In this document: piece by piece, positions 59,215 through 64,000 of the stretch
Layout: each line of letters begins with the position of its first letter
Numbering within the stretch: the stretch's first letter is position 1
Source: Paenibacillus harenae DSM 16969
GTDB lineage: Bacteria > Bacillota > Bacilli > Paenibacillales > Paenibacillaceae
DNA length: 64,000 nucleotides
Assembly: GCF_000422465.1 (NCBI RefSeq)
Contig: NZ_KE383842.1
Coordinates: forward strand, 1,323,845-1,387,844
Direction: 5' to 3'
Position numbers and translations under genes: made by a program
Notes under the pieces: model-generated
The model's input: only the letters and a program-made list of their open reading frames with translations
What the model was told of the DNA's origin: nothing
Databases searched by the model: none

Positions 59215-59592
59215 TTACGATAAGATAATAGCGCTGTCGATCTGGGTAAATACGTTGCTTCTCATTTGTCCGCCGTCCATCGCCGTCACAACCGTACGGC
59301 TCGGCACGTTCACGATCATCGCGATATCACGGTACACGATTAAAGAGTCCTGCGCACCCTTCGATGCGGCTTCTTCAACGGCATTTATTATTTTCGTTAA
59401 TGATTCCGGCTGTAATTGAATACCGCGCTGCTGCATTCGAACTTCCGCGTGATGGCTGAATTTAAGCACCTTAGCATCCAGCATGTCCTGAAATTCTGTT
59501 GATTTCGGCAAACGGCTTTCCTGAGCCTTGTTAGGCAGCAGAGGCGTCGATTTTAGCGGAAATAAATGCCCGATCTTCATACGTTCATTCAT
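59215..59592 (-). CDS. TIGR02530-type flagellar operon protein
   Basis: 125 residues. C-terminal block HAEVRMQQRGIQLQPESLTK followed by SLIVYRDIAMIVNVPSRTVVTA matches the small flagellar-operon family found between flgD and flgE in many Firmicutes; molecular role unclear. The ATG overlaps the flgD stop by one base. Confidence 0.82.
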   Translation of the reverse strand: MNERMKIGHLFPLKSTPLLPNKAQESRLPKSTEFQDMLDAKVLKFSHHAEVRMQQRGIQLQPESLTKIINAVEEAASKGAQDSLIVYRDIAMIVNVPSRTVVTAMDGGQMRSNVFTQIDSAIILS

Positions 59593-60128
59593 TAGACCGT
59601 TCCCCCTTCTGCTGCGTCAGCTGAATCAGAAGGCTCGTTACCCGTTGAAGCCGTACTTGTCTCTTCTCCGGATTCGTCAGTCTCGTTCGTTGCGTCATTT
59701 GTTTCTGAAATAGCCGTCACATAATCAAGCGCAATCTCGGATCCGCCGACTGAAGCATATAGAATGCCATCCTTTGAGACGATGGAATCAACCACGCCGC
59801 TTAATTTCACAATACCGCCTGATTCGTCATACTCGTTCCATTCGATCGTCTTGCCGATCAGACTGGAAGCCGATCCGATGCTTTGCCGCATTAGCGTAAG
59901 CTCCGATGCCATATTCATAAGCTGTTCAACTGACGTAAATTGCGCCATTTGGGCGATAAAATCCTTATCCTGAAGCGGCTGCATCGGATCCTGGTTACGC
60001 AGCTGCGTAACGAGAATGCTAAGAAATTGATCTTTTCCCAAGGTGTCTGTTTTTTTGGATGCGGCTGCTTGGACGTTGCTCTTGCTGTAATTTGGCCATA
60101 CCGTTTTGGTGGAAATGCTGTCTGACAT
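59592..60128 (-). CDS. flgD: Flagellar hook cap protein FlgD
   Basis: 178 residues. N-terminal FlgD signature LGKDQFLSILVTQLRNQDP and FTSVEQLMNM; a hook-cap SH3-like region (SLIGKTIEWNEYDESG); a Thr/Ser/Glu-rich tail of ~45 residues. Scaffold for hook assembly. Confidence 0.94.
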   Translation of the reverse strand: MSDSISTKTVWPNYSKSNVQAAASKKTDTLGKDQFLSILVTQLRNQDPMQPLQDKDFIAQMAQFTSVEQLMNMASELTLMRQSIGSASSLIGKTIEWNEYDESGGIVKLSGVVDSIVSKDGILYASVGGSEIALDYVTAISETNDATNETDESGEETSTASTGNEPSDSADAAEGGTV

Positions 60129-60164
60129 TTCTTGTCACCTCCGATCAATCATGTCATGTCCTCA

Positions 60165-61541
60165 TTAAGCCTTCACATTGATGCCTCGCCCGTAACCAAG
60201 ACCCTGTACAGCCGCTTGCTCTATCATTTCGGTTTCAAAAACAGTTTCGTTTACCGCGTCTTCCCCGTTAAACGATTGCCGGGAAGCGGATTGCTGCTGG
60301 CTGCTTCCTTGCCCATGCTGTTGATGAGACAGCTGAGCGGCCGTCTGTCCTTGCGAAACTTCAAGTTTATCAACCATTAAGCCCTGTGCTTGAAGCGCTG
60401 ATCGGAGCTGAGCCATCTGGTTGTCCAGCATATCTTTTGCCATAGCCGTATCGGTTTGGAAGACGGCTGTTAACAATCCGTTCTGCATCGTAATGCGCAC
60501 ATCCACTTGACCCAAATGTTCAGGGAAAAGCATCAGCTTTGCTTCCGAGACGCCGTTTAAGGTCGATACGTCAAATTTTTGGATAATCATCCCCGTCATG
60601 GACTCCGCAAACTGATCCGCAACGACAAAGGATGTGGCTGCCGCTGCTGCGGCTTGAACCGGAGGCGTAAATCCGCGCAACGTTTCGGCATGTGTCGTTC
60701 CCGGCTGTACTTGCGGTACGGCCTCAACAACGGTTCCGGTTTGTTCCGCTTGAACGGAAGCCTCGTTACTCTGTACGATCGCGGTCAGATATGCCGGATG
60801 AACGGCCTGCTGCGATAGACGCTGCAGCAAAGTGCTGGTCTCTGCTTGCCGTACGCCTTGCGCCGTAAACAGCTGTTGAGTATGAGCCGCCGATTTGGTT
60901 TGCGATTTCATCGTATCCGCCGGTCCGCCTTCCAAAATTGCCGTTAGCGCTTGGAGTTGCTGATTCACAAACACCGCCGGCTCTTGCTGTTGCACAAGTT
61001 TAACGCTGCCCTGCTGAAGCATGGCTTGCAATTGGAGAAGCGTGTCCTGCAGGCTGCTCTTCAGAGCGGCTGCCTGAAGTACGGTTGCCTCCGCCGGCTG
61101 ACCTTCCGCTTCAATCGTGGCTAACGATAGCGGAGGCTGATTAGGCATCACTTGAACGCCAACAAGGGCGAGAAGGGCGTTCATTTGATCCAACGCGGCT
61201 TCCAGCTGCCTTATCTCCTGCTCTTCCAAGACTCCGCTTTCCTGGTTAGCAGTTACCCGTTCATCAAGCTTGTCAATTAAACCGTCAATAATGGCTAGAA
61301 GATCCGATAGTGAAGGAGCGGCCGGACCGCCTTCTGCCGCAACAGCTTCCGGTACGACTGCGGTGCCTGCTAATTGAACGGGCTGTGTATTCTCCGCTCC
61401 CCCTGCGGAACTGTTATTAATTTGTTGAACCAACGTTTGTTGGAATCCCGTATTGCCCGAGTTTTTACCCGCAGCAGAAGAAGGAACCGCGGATTGCATC
61501 GGTGTGTGATTTGAAACGATTTGCGGGATCATCATTTCCAT
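60165..61541 (-). CDS. fliK: Flagellar hook-length control protein FliK
   Basis: About 458 residues. Long Ala/Gln/Thr-rich ruler region, then the C-terminal Flg_hook domain (about 335-425: SEAKLMLFPEHLGQVDVRIT, LRSALQAQGLMVDKLEVS). Measures hook length and triggers the FlhB switch. The ATG at 61539-61541 has AAAGGAGG 7 bases upstream. Confidence 0.92.
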   Translation of the reverse strand: MEMMIPQIVSNHTPMQSAVPSSAAGKNSGNTGFQQTLVQQINNSSAGGAENTQPVQLAGTAVVPEAVAAEGGPAAPSLSDLLAIIDGLIDKLDERVTANQESGVLEEQEIRQLEAALDQMNALLALVGVQVMPNQPPLSLATIEAEGQPAEATVLQAAALKSSLQDTLLQLQAMLQQGSVKLVQQQEPAVFVNQQLQALTAILEGGPADTMKSQTKSAAHTQQLFTAQGVRQAETSTLLQRLSQQAVHPAYLTAIVQSNEASVQAEQTGTVVEAVPQVQPGTTHAETLRGFTPPVQAAAAAATSFVVADQFAESMTGMIIQKFDVSTLNGVSEAKLMLFPEHLGQVDVRITMQNGLLTAVFQTDTAMAKDMLDNQMAQLRSALQAQGLMVDKLEVSQGQTAAQLSHQQHGQGSSQQQSASRQSFNGEDAVNETVFETEMIEQAAVQGLGYGRGINVKA

Positions 61542-61587
61542 ATTTCTCACCTCCTTTCAAGCAATCTTTCGTATGTCTTCCGATAAT

Positions 61588-62499
61588 CTAGCTGCCGGTC
61601 ATTAATTTCGATACAAGTTGTGCCGTAATCGTATCGTTAATACCGGACATTTCCGCCAGGATCGTTGAACGGGTTTGATCGTTAACCGCATTCAGAATGC
61701 GCAGAACCTTGCTGGGGCTTACATCCGCCATTTTGATCAGCAGCTCGGCAGCGCTCTTGGCGTCCATTGCCGTGAACGTGGCGCCTAGCTGTTCTTGATC
61801 CAGGACGGATGAAACAGACTTCGTTTCCGTCGGCGTATGTTTGTTCAGTCTTGCTTGGAGCGCCGCGATCTGCAGATCTTTAGCCGTTACATGATCTTTG
61901 AGCATCATAGCGGCGTCGGCCGCCGTTCGCGGATTCATCTTCTCCATGATGCGGACGCGGTCATCCGCTCTCATATTGGCGAAGACGAGCACCATTTCCT
62001 CCAGCGTCATACTTTGCAGGATCGGAGCGGCTTTACTTGGCGTTATTTTAGAAAACATACCGGAAAGCTCTTGAATCTTCGCTTGATATTGCTCGTCCTC
62101 CAGCAACTGCTTCTCTCCCGAAGCCTTTAGCTGCGTATTATCGGTTTGGAGATCATTAACCTTTTTCTCAAGATCAGCTTTGTGTTGATTGGCGGTCGAC
62201 AGCTCGGTTTCAATGGCAGTAAGCTGCGCCTGCAGATCGGCTATCTTCGCAGACATATTAGCCGCCTTTAATTCTTCATCGTTTACATTTCCGCCTGCAA
62301 CATTTGGTTCAGGCAGCACGTCTTTTAAGAAGGGAACGGAATTCCCGGCTTCAAGCATTTTATTTCGAAAATCATTATTGAAAAGGGTGTACAGCACGCC
62401 GAGCAAAACTATGGCAAATAAGATCGGTGTCATTAAAAACATAAGCCGTTCGAGTGCGCTGTAGCCTTGCTTCTCTATTTCCGGTCCTGCCAATTTCAT
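61588..62499 (-). CDS. ylxF: MotE-like/YlxF flagellar protein with MgtE-N fold
   Basis: 303 residues: one membrane helix (19-41), a coiled-coil (about 75-135), and an MgtE N-terminal-like region (FSKITPSKAAPILQSMTLEE, ANMRADDRVRIMEKM, KSAAELLIKMADVSPSKVLR). Related proteins (MotE) help MotB function; YlxF lies between fliJ and fliK in B. subtilis. The exact role is not established. Confidence 0.85.
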   Translation of the reverse strand: MKLAGPEIEKQGYSALERLMFLMTPILFAIVLLGVLYTLFNNDFRNKMLEAGNSVPFLKDVLPEPNVAGGNVNDEELKAANMSAKIADLQAQLTAIETELSTANQHKADLEKKVNDLQTDNTQLKASGEKQLLEDEQYQAKIQELSGMFSKITPSKAAPILQSMTLEEMVLVFANMRADDRVRIMEKMNPRTAADAAMMLKDHVTAKDLQIAALQARLNKHTPTETKSVSSVLDQEQLGATFTAMDAKSAAELLIKMADVSPSKVLRILNAVNDQTRSTILAEMSGINDTITAQLVSKLMTGS

Positions 62500-62530
62500 T
62501 CACTCCCTCCAGCCGGCATTACATAACGTA

Positions 62531-62977
62531 TCATGGGGTTGAAAGCATGAAGCGGACACTAGCCAGCTCATCAAGCTCGTTTTGTTCCTTCAATTGCATG
62601 GCATACCGGAAACGCTCGAACGCGTGGTCCTTTGCTTTAAGCCATACCTTTTCGTCTTTCACTTTATCGGAAAGCTTTACTCTGCTTTGCTCAACCGCCT
62701 TTTGCGCATGTAATACATCCGTCATTTTACTTGAAATGCTGCTGCTTAAGTACTCAACATAATGTTGAATGACCTGCAGCTCTGACAACGAAATCGCGGA
62801 TTGGGATGCTTCGAGGAGCTTAAACTCCCATTCATTCTTCTCGGCCTGGAGCTGCTCCAGCGACAGCTCCTCGGCCGTTAACACGCCGATCGCCGATGAT
62901 AGAAGCCATTCCGCTTGCGTCTTCTCGCTTGATTTCAGATCGACGACTCTTTGGAATGAATATCGAAACGATGCCAT
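62531..62977 (-). CDS. fliJ: Flagellar export protein FliJ
   Basis: 148 residues, almost entirely coiled-coil, typical of FliJ (FRYSFQRVVDLKSSEKTQAE at the start). Works with the FliI ATPase. Nine bases after fliI. Confidence 0.93.
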   Translation of the reverse strand: MASFRYSFQRVVDLKSSEKTQAEWLLSSAIGVLTAEELSLEQLQAEKNEWEFKLLEASQSAISLSELQVIQHYVEYLSSSISSKMTDVLHAQKAVEQSRVKLSDKVKDEKVWLKAKDHAFERFRYAMQLKEQNELDELASVRFMLSTP

Positions 62978-62985
62978 TTATCGGT

Positions 62986-64000
62986 TCAACTCCTGTAGAA
63001 ATCGGTAATTAAACGCTGTTGCGCTTCATCTAAGCTTACCTTTTCATTCGTCTTCTGCCTCGTGTAGCTGTGAATGGAATCCATATTTTGGAGCGCCGTA
63101 TCAATTTCTGCATTTGAACCGCGCTGGTACGCCCCGATATTGATCAAGTCTTCCGAATCTTTATAAATAGCAAGCAACTTTTTCATTTCGTTCGCAGCGT
63201 CCTGCTGTTCCTCCGTCACGATTTCCTTCATGACGCGGCTTACGGATGCAAGAACGTCAATCGCCGGAAAATGTCCTTTTTGCGCCAAATGCCTGCTTAA
63301 CACGATATGCCCGTCCAGGATGCCCCGAACGGCATCCGCGATCGGCTCATTCATGTCATCGCCGTCAACCAGAACCGTGTAGAAGGCGGTAATGGAACCG
63401 GTTAGACCGGTACCCGCGCGTTCCAGCAGCTTAGGCAATGCAGCGAAGACCGAAGGCGTATAACCTCGGGTTGCGGGAGGCTCGCCTATCGCGAGTCCAA
63501 CCTCGCGAAGCGCCATTGCATAACGCGTAACGGAATCCATCATGAGCATGACGTTTAAGCCGCGGTCGCGAAAATATTCGGCAATCGACGTTGCGATCAG
63601 CGCGCCTTTCATCCGAATGAGCGCAGGCTGGTCAGACGTAGCTACAATAACGACGGAACGCGCCAAACCTTCAGGACCGAGATCCTTCTCGATAAACTCA
63701 AGAACTTCTCTGCCGCGCTCGCCGATTAACGCGATCACATTGACATCGGCAGAGGTGTTGCGCGCGATCATGCCGAGCAAGGTGCTCTTTCCGACGCCGG
63801 AACCGGCAAAAATGCCCACTCTCTGTCCGCGGCCTACCGTCAGCAGTCCGTCGATTGCGCGCACGCCGATACCAAGCGGTTCTACGACGCGAGGCCTCAG
63901 CAACGGGTTGCTTGGTTCGTTATGCGTTGAATAATGCGGCATCCGCCGAGGCAAGAAGGACCCGTCAAGCGGATTTCCAAGCCCGTCCAGCACTTTGCCG
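62986..64000 (-). CDS. fliI: Flagellum-specific ATP synthase FliI (5' end outside window)
   Basis: The last ~338 of about 440 residues. Walker A GIFAGSGVGKSTLLG; the block LIGERGREVLEFIEKDLG; Walker B LNVMLMMDSVTRYAMALREV; then the FliI-type stretch IGEPPATRGYTPSVFAALP. Powers type III export with FliH and FliJ. The frame is open to the window edge; the reading starts within the LDGLGNPLDG motif, so about 100 N-terminal residues are missing. Confidence 0.95.
   Translation of the reverse strand, partial: GKVLDGLGNPLDGSFLPRRMPHYSTHNEPSNPLLRPRVVEPLGIGVRAIDGLLTVGRGQRVGIFAGSGVGKSTLLGMIARNTSADVNVIALIGERGREVLEFIEKDLGPEGLARSVVIVATSDQPALIRMKGALIATSIAEYFRDRGLNVMLMMDSVTRYAMALREVGLAIGEPPATRGYTPSVFAALPKLLERAGTGLTGSITAFYTVLVDGDDMNEPIADAVRGILDGHIVLSRHLAQKGHFPAIDVLASVSRVMKEIVTEEQQDAANEMKKLLAIYKDSEDLINIGAYQRGSNAEIDTALQNMDSIHSYTRQKTNEKVSLDEAQQRLITDFYRS

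Overview
The window looks like chromosome of a motile, endospore-forming Gram-positive of the Paenibacillus type. The gene order closely follows the Bacillus subtilis segment fliI-...-sigD-swrB-rpsB-...-polC-rimP-nusA-infB-...-pnp-...-dapA-rnjB-tepA-spoIIIE. Sporulation genes (sleB, dpaAB, spoIIIE) and the full set of Firmicute flagellar and chemotaxis genes are present. Genus is inferred from synteny and protein style only. Every gene is on the minus strand, so transcription runs from position 64000 towards 1. No mobile element, CRISPR array, tRNA or rRNA was seen. Coding density is very high and no gap without a gene exceeds about 300 bases.

Region 37879-64000 is one long fla/che cluster. 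In transcription order it holds fliI (5' end outside the window), fliJ, a MotE-like gene, fliK, flgD, a small TIGR02530-type gene, flgE, swrD/flbD, fliL, fliM, fliY, cheY, fliO, the export apparatus fliP-fliQ-fliR-flhB-flhA, flhF, flhG, cheB, cheA, cheW, cheC, cheD, a small membrane protein, sigD, fapA, an uncharacterised 108-residue protein, a SwrB-like protein and a YceG-like LysM protein.

Region 24799-37857 is a housekeeping block: rpsB, tsf, pyrH, frr, uppS, cdsA, dxr, rseP, proS and polC (translation, isoprenoid/phospholipid synthesis, site-2 protease, replication). The proS is the short archaeal/eukaryotic-type enzyme, not the long bacterial type. Region 16352-24773 is the rimP-nusA-rnpM-ylxQ-infB-rbfA-nrnA-truB-ribF transcription/translation operon. 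A good SigA promoter precedes it, followed directly by a hairpin with an interrupted U tract, which fits a NusA-dependent attenuator. Then come rpsO, pnp, ylxY, mlpA and dut, separated by terminators.

Region 1-10639 carries the dipicolinate/diaminopimelate and sporulation genes: dpaA-dpaB behind a SigK-like promoter, a badly damaged asd remnant, dapG, dapA, rnjB, tepA, ylzJ, spoIIIE/ftsK and the first 98 codons of sleB behind a near-perfect SigG promoter. The asd remnant is the clearest anomaly. Its first ~130 codons, including the catalytic cysteine, are gone, and it also has two frameshifts and a nonsense codon. A functional asd must therefore lie elsewhere in the genome, unless the sequence is wrong here.

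I did not find a new multi-gene system. The points most worth a second look are the asd ruin and its effect on dapG-dapA expression, the RNA structures in the rimP/nusA and rpsB leaders, the ProRS type, and a few small conserved but uncharacterised proteins in the flagellar cluster.
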